A stretch of DNA of 64,000 bases from Skermanella sp. TT6. Lineage in GTDB: Bacteria > Pseudomonadota > Alphaproteobacteria > Azospirillales > Azospirillaceae. Positions 17,522 to 28,948 of this stretch are shown piece by piece. Where the stretch lies: the NCBI RefSeq assembly GCF_016653635.2, contig NZ_CP067420.1:3321501-3385500 (forward strand), given 5' to 3'. The notes below the pieces were generated by a model, which saw only the letters and a list, made by a program, of their open reading frames with translations, was not told the origin of the DNA and did no database searches. How positions within the stretch are numbered: the first letter of the stretch is position 1; each line of letters begins with the position of its first letter. A program made the translations under genes and the position numbers.

Positions 17522-18087
17522 CGGCCGAGCCCGCTGCGCAGACCGGACCGGCGGCGCCCAGGGCGATGCAGGACGCGGAGGAGCTCGAAGCGTACCAGCG
17601 GGGCCGGGCGGCGCCGGTGTCGCGGCTGGACGGCCTCGACGGCTACCTGACCGCCGTGCTGATCGGGCCGAAGTTCCTCGATCCGCGGATCTGGCTCGGC
17701 GACCTGCTGGGCGACCACGCCCTGCTCGCCGCGGAGAGCAGCCGGGAGCACCGGGCCGTCCAGGCCGTGGCGGACCACCATAACCGCCTGTCGGAGACGA
17801 TGGCGCAGTTCCCCGGCCTGTACCGGCCGCATCTGGCGCCGCACCACGCAGGAGGGCTGGACCCGATCTTCTGGTCCCTCGGGTTCCTGGTGGCCACCCG
17901 GCTGGCGCCGCGCGCCTGGAAGAGCGTGACCAACCCGGGCAAACCGGAACATGCTCCGTTCCAGGCCCTGGGCCCCGTGCTGTTCGGCACGGCGGCCATC
18001 GCCGAGGCCGACGTCCCGGCCGTAGCCAAGGCCATCCTGGAGTTGCGCGAACACTTCAAGGCCCGCCGCAACCGATCCATGCGGTGA
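17518..18087 (+). CDS. UPF0149/YecA-like accessory protein of IS66 (inner copy)
   Basis: This is a 189-residue protein coupled to tnpC by ATGA overlap. The UPF0149-like core is LDGLDGYLTAVLIGP followed by DPIFWSLGFLVATRLAPRAW. The basic C-terminus (EHFKARRNRSMR) ends 40 bp before the element terminus. No cysteine-rich SEC-C tail is present, unlike many YecA proteins. The function in transposition is unknown. Confidence 0.8.
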   Translation: MTAEPAAQTGPAAPRAMQDAEELEAYQRGRAAPVSRLDGLDGYLTAVLIGPKFLDPRIWLGDLLGDHALLAAESSREHRAVQAVADHHNRLSETMAQFPGLYRPHLAPHHAGGLDPIFWSLGFLVATRLAPRAWKSVTNPGKPEHAPFQALGPVLFGTAAIAEADVPAVAKAILELREHFKARRNRSMR

Positions 18088-18135
18088 TCACGCAGCCAAA
18101 GGCCAAGGGTCCGCTCGCATCGCTTACAATCGATC

Positions 18136-18182
18136 GGCTGCGTGGCGAGCACGACCTTGAGGCCGGGACGCGGCGTGATCAT
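18136..18182 (-). pseudogene. tnpB: IS66 tnpB, N-terminal fragment (outer copy)
   Basis: The first codons of the outer-copy tnpB (MITPRPGLKVVLATQPID) start at 18182 and run into the AATCGATC duplication of the inner element. The rest is at 14711-15017. The start codon overlaps the tnpA stop. Confidence 0.85.
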
Positions 18183-18628
18183 CCCCGCCCTCGGGCGGCC
18201 GCGACGACCGCCGCGGCGAGGCCGGGATCGACGGCGCCGTGGAACACCAGCCGCCCGCTGCGCAGATCCATCTCGATCCGGCCCGGCGCCGTCTCCCGGG
18301 ATGCTTGACGCCGGTCCCGCGGAGGAGCGGGCGCAGGCTCCTCGACCACCGTGACCGGAACGAACAGCGGCGTCTGCGCCGGGGTCGCTTCCGGGACCGC
18401 ACCTGCCTCCCGGCGCCAGACCGTGAGCAGGCCGCGGTTCACCCCGTTCCGCCGCGCGACCTCGGAGATGTTGGCGCCCGGCACCGCGCTCTCCGCCACG
18501 ATGCGCGCCTTCTCCTGTGCCGTCCACACGCGCCGTTGACACCGTCCCGTGATCACCTCGACCCGCCGATACGGCCCGTCTTCATCCATGGCTTCAAGCC
18601 TGGGATGAAGCCTGACGCCATCCTCCAT
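18179..18628 (-). CDS. tnpA: IS66 TnpA (outer copy)
   Basis: This 149-residue protein is identical to the TnpA at 15102-15551, on the opposite strand. The gene is intact but now separated from tnpC of its own copy by 3.1 kb. It lies 84 bp from the outer element's terminus. Confidence 0.9.
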   Translation of the reverse strand: MEDGVRLHPRLEAMDEDGPYRRVEVITGRCQRRVWTAQEKARIVAESAVPGANISEVARRNGVNRGLLTVWRREAGAVPEATPAQTPLFVPVTVVEEPAPAPPRDRRQASRETAPGRIEMDLRSGRLVFHGAVDPGLAAAVVAAARGRG

Positions 18629-18720
18629 CGCCCCCTCCGTGCTCCGTGAACCCGCGCGTAATCTCGCTCACAGACCCGGTTCCGGGAAGAAGGGTGCACT
18701 CGCATCGCTTACGAAACGTC

Positions 18721-20936
18721 GCGGGATGGCACGGCGGGTCCTGATCGTGACGCCGGCCGGACTGACTCGCCAATGGAAGGAGGAGATGCGGCGGAAGTTC
18801 GATCAGGACTATGCCATCTACGGGCGCGACTTCTTCATCAACGACCTTGAGGATTGGAAACGCTACGACCATGTCGTCGGTTCGATCGACCTGCTGAAGC
18901 GCGACGATCACCTGGAAAAGCTTCGGGCGGCAGGCAGCTGGGACATCATCATCTTCGATGAGGCACATAAGCTGACGAAGACCGCATCCGGCGAACGCGC
19001 GGAGCGCTACCGGCTTGCCGAAACACTGCGCAAGAAGACAGATGCGCTCATCCTGCTCACCGCGACACCGCACCAAGGCAAGCAGGACCGCTTCATCTCG
19101 CTGCTGGAACTCATCCGACCGGACCTGAGCGAACAGCTCGCCATGCTTGAGATGAACAAGGAAATCGTCGCGGACCTGATCCTCCGTAACCGGAAATCCG
19201 AGGTCACAAACAGCGACGGCCAATTCATTTTCCGTGGACAGCAGAGCCACCGCGTTCCGATCCCGCTTTCCCGTGAGATGGAAAGGTTCAACGACCGGCT
19301 CAGCTCATACCTTAAGCAGGGGTACAGCGCCGGTGAAGGTCGGGGGAACATTGGTCGGGCCATCGGCTTCGTGATGACCACTTACCGAAAGCTGGCGTCG
19401 TCCAGCATTGCGGCCATCGGTGCGGCGCTGGAGCGCCGCAAACAACGCCTGCTTGGCCGGATCGCAGAACGCAAGCTTCACGAAGAGCGGGATTGGAGTT
19501 TGGATGACGTGGTCGAAGGTGGTGACGATCAAGATAGCCTGGAATTGCTGTTCGTCGGCGGCGTAGAGGAGTTCTTCGACGACGAGTCAGCCTTGATCGA
19601 TCAGCTTATCACCCTTGCACGCCAAGTGCGGCAAGCCGATAGCAAACTGGAAAAGTTCCTTACGGAAGTGGTGGATCCGCTGATACGGGAAGGCAAGAAG
19701 CTCCTGGTGTTCACGGAGTACCGGGCGACACAGGCCTACTTACAGGAGCAGATCGCCAGACGCTATCCCCACCTACCCGCCCCGCTCCTCATCAATGGCA
19801 GCATGAGCCTGGATGACAAGTTGGAGGCCATTGATGCCTTCAACGAGACGGTGCCCTTCTTGATCTCGACCGAGGCCGGCGGCGAGGGCATCAACCTGCA
19901 CCGCGCCTGCCATGTCATGGTGAACTACGATCTGCCCTGGAATCCAAGTCGCCTGGTCCAGCGCATCGGCCGCCTTTACCGCTACGGCCAGGAAAACCGG
20001 GTGGTCGTCTTCAACCTGCATGCCGAAGACACTTTCGACAACTCGGCGCTGTCCTTGATGTATCAGAGGGTCGAGCAGATCGTATCGGACATGGCCCCGG
20101 TCGGGGGTGAGTTCCATGACCGCCTGCATACGGAAATCCTCGGCGAGCTGCTTGAGCAGATCGACCTCACGGAGATCCTGGAACACGCGAAGGATTTCGA
20201 TCTTGGGCACACCAAGGAACAGATCAACCGCGCCCTGGAGCGGGCGCGCGCCGCCCAGAAGCTGCAATCCGAGATCCTCAGCAATGCGTCACGTTACGAT
20301 CCCAATGCACTCCAGGGCACTTTTGGGTTGGGCGCCGAACACGTTCAGCAGTTGGTCGAAGGATTGGCGCCTTATCTCGACATCAGGATTGAGGGTCGCC
20401 AACACGGTGGGCGCGTCCTGGACATCCGTCTGCCTTCCACACTTGTCGGGCAGTTCCCGGAGTTCGGCAATCGTGAACGCCTGCAGGTTACCGCGTACCG
20501 TCGCTTGCGGACGGAACGCGCGCGCGGCGCGTTCCTTCTCGATTTCGAGTCCGAGTTCTTCAAACATCTGATTGCGTTTGCCAAGTCACAGGAGTTTGAT
20601 GGCCGCTATGCATGTGCCGCCGGCCCCGAAGCAGGCGTTCTCGGAGCATTTCGCCTTCGTTGGCAGAACGACCAGGGTAAGGTTACGAGCGAGACATTCT
20701 TGCCGGTACATGTTGATGTGGATGGCAAGGCACAGCCCTATCCATCCTACTTCAGCGAATGGCTTAACGCTCACCAAGCATCGCAGGCATGGCCCAACAC
20801 CCCGCCCGAACAGCGCAAAGCCACGATGGAGAAGATTCGCTCTGTAGCCGACGAAATGCTTGCAGCGGAGTCCAACCGCTTTAAGCATCCGAACGCCGCG
20901 GTGTTGATCGGTATGGCCGACTTACGGTCCGGCTAA
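18721..20936 (+). pseudogene. C-terminal part of SNF2-family helicase, interrupted by IS66
   Basis: This part resumes in frame after the GAAACGTC duplication (18713-18720) and completes a 942-residue protein. It holds helicase motif II (IIIFDEAHKLTK), motif III (LILLTATPHQGKQD), the second RecA lobe (KLLVFTEYRATQAYLQEQI) and motifs V-VI (STEAGGEGINLHRACHVMVN then NPSRLVQRIGRLYRYGQ). The last 250 residues form an unrecognised C-terminal domain. All motifs are conserved, so the gene was functional until the insertion. A truncated product without Walker A could start at an internal ATG at 18726, but it would lack ATPase activity. Confidence 0.8.
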
Positions 20937-21268
20937 GTCCGTCGGGTCCGATGATCCGGCCTCGAGAGCTTGACGTTATGGTCAGGCTAAACGAAGGATC
21001 TGCCGCTCAAGGTGACCGCCAAGCAGAGCGACCGAGCCCCCCCGCCGTGGTCGTGTCAACGGCGCGATCCTCCCTCGGGGATCTTCAGACCGCCGGTGCA
21101 GGTTATTCAGCTTCAAATGACAACGCGGCCCAATACGCGTCTAATAATCAGGCGACACACCCAATTGACGGATTGCTCCGAAGTAGCATTAAATGAGACA
21201 TGCTGAGATTCCAGGAAATTCCCAGAAAAATGGCCCTAAGTCACAGAAACTATTAGTAACACACGCAT
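20937..21268. other. Gene-free stretch at island edge
   Basis: No gene is supported between the helicase stop and the tRNA fragment. The sequence becomes AT-richer towards 21,270. No integrase is present on this side, so if one exists it should be at the other island end. Confidence 0.4.
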
Positions 21269-21314
21269 CATCATAATCCTTGTGTCGGGGGTTCAAATCC
21301 CTCCTCCGCTACCA
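21269..21314 (+). other. Orphan 3' part of a tRNA (probable island attachment site)
   Basis: The stretch contains a T-arm (GGGGG-TTCAAAT-CCCTC), a 3' acceptor strand CTCCGCT and ACCA. Upstream is CATAATCC, which resembles the 3' half of a CAU anticodon loop. No matching 5' half (AGCGGAG acceptor, D-arm) exists upstream, so this is not a complete tRNA gene. Such a duplicated 3' end is what integrases leave at one end of an integrated island. Identity as tRNA-Met is only suggested by CATAA. Confidence 0.7.
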
Positions 21315-21319
21315 TTTGA

Positions 21320-21352
21320 AAAACCAGCCGATCCCATGGATCGGCTGGTTTT
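21320..21352. terminator. Strong bidirectional rho-independent terminator
   Basis: The arms AAAACCAGCCGATCC (21320-21334) and GGATCGGCTGGTTTT (21338-21352) form a perfect 15-bp stem with a 3-nt loop, with T or A runs on either strand. It lies directly after the tRNA CCA end. Confidence 0.85.
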
Positions 21353-21422
21353 CTGCTTATGAGGCGCCTGTTCGCGGTTCAGGAAGAGCCTGTCGCCACG
21401 GCCTGTTCAACCGGATCGTTCG

Positions 21423-22148
21423 TCACGACCAGTCCGACCAGTGCCTGTCCGCGACGACCGTGACGTTATCGGTGATGTTGACTTCGAAGGTGTTGCCTTC
21501 GTCGTCGGTCAGCGAGCCGCCGAACTCTATCGTGTTCTCTCCGGGCGATAGCCCCTTCACCTTGATCCAGTAGCCGTCGGACACCACGGGATCGTAAGTG
21601 CCTGCGGGAAGGACGCCGCCTTCGGGCACGATGGCATCGAAAACAGTCGATTTCGTCCGGAAATCGAACAGCTTCTCGTCGGAATAGACCTTGCCGTCGA
21701 TGATCAGCGTCAGATCCTCGACCGCGTCGATGAATTCGGCGGCATCCTCGCGCAGGGAGGCCGCGGTATCGTCCGGTTCTGTCGCGAAGCTCACGACGTT
21801 GATCAAGGGAATGACCAGCGTCTGGCCGTAATCCACGGAGAAGCTTCGCTCGACATCGCCGCTGAAGGTGCCGGCGACGAAGAAGGTGCGGCCGAAATCG
21901 CCGAGATCCGCCAACTCGCCCGTGGTATCGAGTTGCGGGTTCTCGGCCTCCGGATAGGACAGCACCCATTCCCACCAGTCGGCGGTGGCCCTACCCGACA
22001 CATGGCCGATTTCGACCTTGTCATGGTGGAACTTCGGCCCGCGCCCGTCGTGATGATCCCGGTACTGGCAATCATCACGACCGTCCCACGAACGGTAACG
22101 ATGGCCGGGCGCGTGATGGGACGGCGAAAAGCCATGGTGGTCTTGCAT
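21423..22148 (-). CDS. Hypothetical protein with His-rich N-terminus
   Basis: This is a 241-residue protein. ATG 22148 is chosen because AAGG lies 8 nt upstream with GGAGGAGG further back; an in-frame start at 22199 would add 17 residues. The first 45 residues are rich in histidine, aspartate and arginine (HHGFSPSHHAPGHRYR). The rest is acidic and beta-rich, with strands such as GRTFFVAGTFSGDVERSFSV and a C-terminal run GENTIEFGGSLTDDEGNTFE, resembling exported or surface beta-sandwich proteins. No signal peptide or transmembrane helix is visible. No family is recognised. It converges on the terminator at 21320. Confidence 0.6.
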   Translation of the reverse strand: MQDHHGFSPSHHAPGHRYRSWDGRDDCQYRDHHDGRGPKFHHDKVEIGHVSGRATADWWEWVLSYPEAENPQLDTTGELADLGDFGRTFFVAGTFSGDVERSFSVDYGQTLVIPLINVVSFATEPDDTAASLREDAAEFIDAVEDLTLIIDGKVYSDEKLFDFRTKSTVFDAIVPEGGVLPAGTYDPVVSDGYWIKVKGLSPGENTIEFGGSLTDDEGNTFEVNITDNVTVVADRHWSDWS

Positions 22149-25366
<3,218 letters not shown>

Positions 25367-25383
25367 CGGCTCAGGGTTCGGAT

Positions 25384-25420
25384 CTCCCGGGAACCGGCAC
25401 GACGCGCCGGTTCCCGGGAG
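25384..25420. terminator. Hairpin after katG
   Basis: CTCCCGGGAACCGGC and GCCGGTTCCCGGGAG form a perfect 15-bp stem with a 7-nt loop, 17 bp after the katG stop. No T-run follows, so termination may be weak or rho-assisted. Confidence 0.6.
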
Positions 25421-25451
25421 ACGGTGCCGAACGGGCGGCTCCTTTCGATGG

Positions 25452-25493
25452 GTCGGCGTCGTCCTTCGGCCGAGGCCGACCTACGGCGAACCG
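25452..25493 (-). repeat. REP-like dispersed repeat, single unit
   Basis: The complement of this 42-bp segment begins CGGTTCGCCGTAGGTCGGCC and matches 46455-46496 at about 40 of 42 positions, in opposite orientation. It lies between katG and the hydrolase gene. Confidence 0.7.
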
Positions 25494-25712
25494 ATCAGGA
25501 TCGTCGTGCAGGGTTACCGGATCCGCATGTTTCCCTGCCTCCCCTCAAGCTCTTCCTGCCCTCCCCGGCGCAGGATCCCGGCCATCGTGACCGAACGTCG
25601 AGGTCGCTTGTGTCCATGCACGCGCAAGGTGATGATGCGCGTATGCAGGCGGAGCGATCACAGGCCGGTCCTGCACATGGGAAGAACTTGAACAAGAAAA
25701 GGGGAGGTCGCC

Positions 25713-26795
25713 ATGAAGGTCTTCAGATCGCTGATCTACGCCGCGGCAGGCGCGGCCCTGTCGTTCGTCTCCTTCGCGGCCGGCGCAGCGGACTATCCGG
25801 CGGCGAAGGAGGCCACGTTCGTCGCGAAGGACTTCAAGTTCCATACCGGCGAGGTCCTGCCGGAGGTGCGCCTGCACTACCGGACGGTCGGCGAACCCTC
25901 CGGCGAGCCCGTCGTGGTGCTTCACGGAACCGGAGGGTCGGGCGCCGGCATGCTGACGCCCGCCTTCGCCGGCGAACTGTTCGGAGAGGGCCAGCCGCTG
26001 GACGCGAAGAAGTATTTCATCATCCTGCCGGACGCGATCGGCCACGGCAAATCCACGAAGCCGTCCGATGGCCTGAGAGCGAAGTTCCCGAAATACAGTT
26101 CCGAGGACATGGTCGAAGGGCAGCATCGGCTGCTCACCGAGGGACTCGGCCTGGAGCATGTCCGCGTGATCATGGGCAACTCCATGGGCGGCATGCATAC
26201 CTGGATCTGGGGCGGCAAGTATCCCGACTATATGGACGCGCTGGTGCCCATGGCGTCCCAGCCGACCGAGATGGCGGCCCGCAACTGGATGCTGCGGCGG
26301 CTGATGATCGAGATGATCCGCCAGGACCCCGGCTATAACGATGGCGACTACGCCGAGCAGCCGAAGGCGATGAGGCTGGCCAACGTGTTCTACGCCACGG
26401 CCACCAGCGGCGGCACCCTGGCTTACCAGAAGCTGGCCCCGACGCGCGAGATGGCGGACAGGATGGTCGAGGAGCGGCTGGCGGTGCAGTTCAACGCCGA
26501 TGCCAACGACTTCATCTATGCGTGGGAGTCCTCGGGAGAATACAACCCTACGCCGCTCCTGGACCGGATCACGGCGCCCCTGCTCTTCATCAACGCGGCC
26601 GATGACGAGCGCAACCCGCCGGAAACCGGCGTAACGGAAGCGGCGATGAAGCATGTCAGGAACGGCCGCCTGTTCCTGATCCCGGCCAGCGACGAGACGC
26701 GCGGCCACGGCACGACGGCCATGGCCCGGTTCTATGCTGCGGAACTGCGGGAGTTCCTGGAATCGGTGCCGCGGCGGGGGTCGAGCCCCGACTGA
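25713..26795 (+). CDS. Exported alpha/beta hydrolase of the homoserine-acetyltransferase (MetX-like) fold
   Basis: This is a 360-residue protein. GGGGAGG precedes the ATG. Residues 1-26 are a Sec signal peptide ending AAGAA, so the enzyme is periplasmic. The fold markers are VVVLHGTGGSGAG (oxyanion region), nucleophile S157 in MGNSMGGMHTW, the acid D297/D298 (FINAADDERNP) and H332 (TRGHGT). The NSMGG elbow and long cap resemble MetX acetyltransferases, but an exported enzyme with no methionine genes nearby is more likely an esterase or hydrolase. Substrate unknown. It stands alone, convergent with the LysR gene. Confidence 0.8.
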   Translation: MKVFRSLIYAAAGAALSFVSFAAGAADYPAAKEATFVAKDFKFHTGEVLPEVRLHYRTVGEPSGEPVVVLHGTGGSGAGMLTPAFAGELFGEGQPLDAKKYFIILPDAIGHGKSTKPSDGLRAKFPKYSSEDMVEGQHRLLTEGLGLEHVRVIMGNSMGGMHTWIWGGKYPDYMDALVPMASQPTEMAARNWMLRRLMIEMIRQDPGYNDGDYAEQPKAMRLANVFYATATSGGTLAYQKLAPTREMADRMVEERLAVQFNADANDFIYAWESSGEYNPTPLLDRITAPLLFINAADDERNPPETGVTEAAMKHVRNGRLFLIPASDETRGHGTTAMARFYAAELREFLESVPRRGSSPD

Positions 26796-26828
26796 CGCGG
26801 CACCGCTGTCCCGGGGTGTCGGGAAGCC

Positions 26829-27746
26829 TCAGGCCGGCTGCGGCTTCATCCGGGCGTCGTCGAGCCGGCGCGCAAGCTGCTCGGCGAACTTGGCGGTCGC
26901 GACCGGCAGGGTGCGGCCCCGCTGCTGGCCCAACACCAGCGGGCCGTGGGCCATTTCCACGTCGCTCAGGGGAAGCGCCACGAGGCCGGGATCCGTTTCC
27001 GGCACCGGGGCGCCGATTTCGATCTGGAAAGTCACCACGCTGCCGGACCGCGCCAGGTTGCGCAGCATCTCGAACGAGTTGGACTCCAGCTCCACCGGCA
27101 GCTTGGCGGAGCTGACGGCCAGCAGGTCGTCCAGGATGGCGCGGGTGCCGAAGCTGCCGTCCGGCAGGGCGATCGGATACCGCGCGCAGTCGCGCAGGCG
27201 CACGACCTTCCTGGCGGCCAGCGGATGGCCGGCGGCGACGATCGCGACCACCCGCTGGCCCAGGGTCATCAGCGGCTGGAATTCCGGCGTCCGGCGCGGG
27301 CTGAAGATGATCGCGAGGTCCGTCTCGTATTCCCGCAGCATGCGGATCGCCGATGCCTGGTCCACCACCGAGATCTGGAAGCTGACCAGCGGGAACCGCT
27401 CCCGGAATTCCGAGATCTGGCGGGGCAGGAAGTCGTTCACCAGCGCCTGGCTGCACGCGATCCGGACATGGCCGCGCCTCATGCCGGACAGGTCCTCGAT
27501 ATGCGAGCGGACCCGCTCCAGGTCGGCCGACTGGGTGCGCACCCAGCGGATGAAGCTCTCCCCCGCGGCGGTCAGCCGGATCCCGTGGGCCGAGCGCTCG
27601 AAGATGGCGGCGCCCAGATCCTCCTCCACGTCCTGGATGCGGCGCTGGAGCGCCGACGGCGTCACGTTGAGCTGTTCGGCGGCCTTGCGCAGCGAGCCGT
27701 ACTTCGCCGCCTCGTCCACGTAGCGCCAGATCCGCATGTGCCTCAT
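26829..27746 (-). CDS. LysR-family transcriptional regulator
   Basis: This is a 305-residue protein. The N-terminal winged helix-turn-helix is YGSLRKAAEQLNVTPSALQR with RIQDVEEDLGAAIFERSAHG. The effector-binding domain follows (HVRIACSQALVNDFLPRQIS, LVSFQISVVDQ). ATG 27746 is one choice; ATG 27737 three codons on is the other. It diverges from the heterocycle-catabolic operon starting at 27891. A perfect palindrome (27763-27783) lies between them, so it is very probably that operon's regulator. The inducer is likely a pathway intermediate. Confidence 0.9.
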   Translation of the reverse strand: MRHMRIWRYVDEAAKYGSLRKAAEQLNVTPSALQRRIQDVEEDLGAAIFERSAHGIRLTAAGESFIRWVRTQSADLERVRSHIEDLSGMRRGHVRIACSQALVNDFLPRQISEFRERFPLVSFQISVVDQASAIRMLREYETDLAIIFSPRRTPEFQPLMTLGQRVVAIVAAGHPLAARKVVRLRDCARYPIALPDGSFGTRAILDDLLAVSSAKLPVELESNSFEMLRNLARSGSVVTFQIEIGAPVPETDPGLVALPLSDVEMAHGPLVLGQQRGRTLPVATAKFAEQLARRLDDARMKPQPA

Positions 27747-27762
27747 ACCGGCATACCCCGCT

Positions 27763-27783
27763 GTGTAGACTTTTCGTCTACAC
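27763..27783. promoter_or_regulatory. Palindromic operator for the divergent LysR regulator
   Basis: GTGTAGAC-TTTTC-GTCTACAC is a perfect 8-bp inverted repeat with a 5-nt spacer. It fits the LysR-box form T-N11-A and sits 17 bp upstream of the regulator and about 107 bp before the first operon gene. Confidence 0.75.
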
Positions 27784-27890
27784 CCTAACAGGAAAACGGC
27801 GTTTGAGGCGCCATCGGATCGCGCATAGCGTCGTCTGCGTCCGGACGACGGGCATTCTCCCCTTCCCACCCCATAGGAGGAACAGGCCAC

Positions 27891-28934
27891 ATGCGCAGCG
27901 TCATCAGCCAATGGCCCGCGGTTCTGGCGGGCGCCCTGGTCGGGGCGGTCGGCCTGGCCGGCGCGGCATCCGCCCAGACACCGGTCAAGATGGTTCTCAA
28001 CTGGAAATACCAGGGACCGCAGGCGCTGTTCTTCATCGCCGAGGACAAGGGATACTTCAAGGCGGAGGGGCTGGACGTCACCATCGACCAGGGCGAGGGC
28101 TCGGCCGCCTCCGTCACCAAGGTGGCGACGGGAGCCTACGACGCCGGGTTCGGCGACGTGAACGCGCTGATCACCCTGGCGGCCAGGTCGCCCGACGAGG
28201 CGCCGGTCGCCGTCTTCATGATGTACAACACGCCGCCCTTTACGATCGCGGTCAAGGCCGACGGCCCGATCCGGACGCCCGCGGACCTGGAAGGCAGGAC
28301 CATCGGCGGCCCCGCCAACGACGGGGCGCTGAAGCTGTTTCCCGCCTTCGCCCAGGTCGCCGGCATCGACGCCGGCAAGGTCACCGTCACGAACATGCAG
28401 GCGAACCTGCGGGAACAGATGCTCCAGCGCGGGCAGGTGGACGGGGTCTTCGGCTACGTCAACACCATCGCCTTCAGCGCCAAGAGCGCCGGCATGGACC
28501 CGGACAAGGATTTCCGCTTCATCAATTACGGCGATTACGGGATGGACCTGTATTCCAACGCGGTCGTCGTGTCCAAGCCGTTCCTGGACCGGAACGGGGA
28601 CGCGGTGAAGGGCCTGGTCCGGGCGATCAACCGCGCGGCCAAGGACATGATCGCCGACCCCGCCGGCTCGGTCGCGGCCGTGATGAAGCGCGAGCCGCTG
28701 CTGAACGAGAAGGTCGAGATCGAGCGGACCGTCGCCACCCTGCGGATGGAGATGAACCATCCCGAGATCGCCGCGATCGGCCTGGGCGACGTGGACGACG
28801 AACGCCTGAAGCGCGCCATCGACATGGTGGTCGAGGCGAACGGGCTGGAGAACACCCCGGATCCGTCCGCGGTCTTCACCGACGCCTATCTGCCGCCGCT
28901 GTCCGAGCGGCCGACCTCCGTCATCAAGCAATAA
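27891..28934 (+). CDS. NMT1/THI5-type ABC transporter substrate-binding protein (first copy)
   Basis: This 347-residue periplasmic protein is preceded by AGGAGG. The signal peptide runs to GAASA, before Q30. The family core reads VLNWKYQGPQALFFIAEDKG then YFKAEGLDVTIDQGEGSAAS and YDAGFGDVNALI, as in thiamine-precursor, pyrimidine and riboflavin binding proteins. It is closely related to the protein at 32900 (shared WKYQG, GLDVTIDQGEGSAA and YDAGFGDVNA), so the operon holds two paralogues. It opens the operon and feeds the ATPase at 31227 and permease at 32099. The enzymes alongside suggest a pyrimidine- or triazine-like ligand. Confidence 0.92.
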   Translation: MRSVISQWPAVLAGALVGAVGLAGAASAQTPVKMVLNWKYQGPQALFFIAEDKGYFKAEGLDVTIDQGEGSAASVTKVATGAYDAGFGDVNALITLAARSPDEAPVAVFMMYNTPPFTIAVKADGPIRTPADLEGRTIGGPANDGALKLFPAFAQVAGIDAGKVTVTNMQANLREQMLQRGQVDGVFGYVNTIAFSAKSAGMDPDKDFRFINYGDYGMDLYSNAVVVSKPFLDRNGDAVKGLVRAINRAAKDMIADPAGSVAAVMKREPLLNEKVEIERTVATLRMEMNHPEIAAIGLGDVDDERLKRAIDMVVEANGLENTPDPSAVFTDAYLPPLSERPTSVIKQ

Positions 28935-28948
28935 CCAGAAGAAGAACC

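Larger units (their letters stand above)
15018..18127 (+). mobile_element. Inner IS66-family element, complete 3,110 bp
   Basis: The ends are GTAAGCGATGCGAGTGCACC at 15018 and the complement of GTAAGCGATGCGAGCGGACC ending at 18127. It carries tnpA, tnpB, tnpC and a UPF0149 gene in order on the plus strand, each with ATGA-type overlap or short spacing. The 8-bp duplication AATCGATC flanks it (15010-15017, 18128-18135). It lies head-to-head inside the outer copy, of identical length, with identical predicted tnpA, tnpC and UPF0149 proteins. This indicates recent transposition. Confidence 0.95.
12485..18712 (-). mobile_element. Outer IS66-family element, interrupted by a second copy of itself
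   Basis: The outer copy consists of 12485-15017 plus 18136-18712, which sums to 3,110 bp, with its genes on the minus strand. Ends are GTAAGCGATGCGAG at 12485 and its complement ending at 18712; terminal repeats match at 21 of 23 positions. The target duplication GAAACGTC is at 12477-12484 and 18713-18720. It sits in the SNF2 helicase gene, and precise removal restores the reading frame (ALKRR then GMARRVL). The inner copy entered its tnpB gene. Confidence 0.93.

Noticed and set aside
12485-18712. Composite transposon with IS66 copies as ends
   Set aside because: No passenger DNA lies between the copies. The two sets of target duplications show one copy inserted into the other.
6698-20936. 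Calling the module BREX type 2, DISARM or Zorya
   Set aside because: The NERD-kinase resembles PglW and the helicase resembles SNF2 members of DISARM/Zorya, but the other defining genes (PglX, PglY, PglZ; DrmA, DrmB, DrmC; ZorA, ZorB) are absent from the window.
21269-21314. Complete tRNA gene
   Set aside because: No 5' acceptor strand or D-arm can be found upstream that would pair with CTCCGCT.
27803-28948. Upstream extension of the SDR frame through the binding-protein gene
   Set aside because: The frame overlaps the NMT1 protein entirely and is glycine/arginine-rich nonsense. The real start is ATG 28949.
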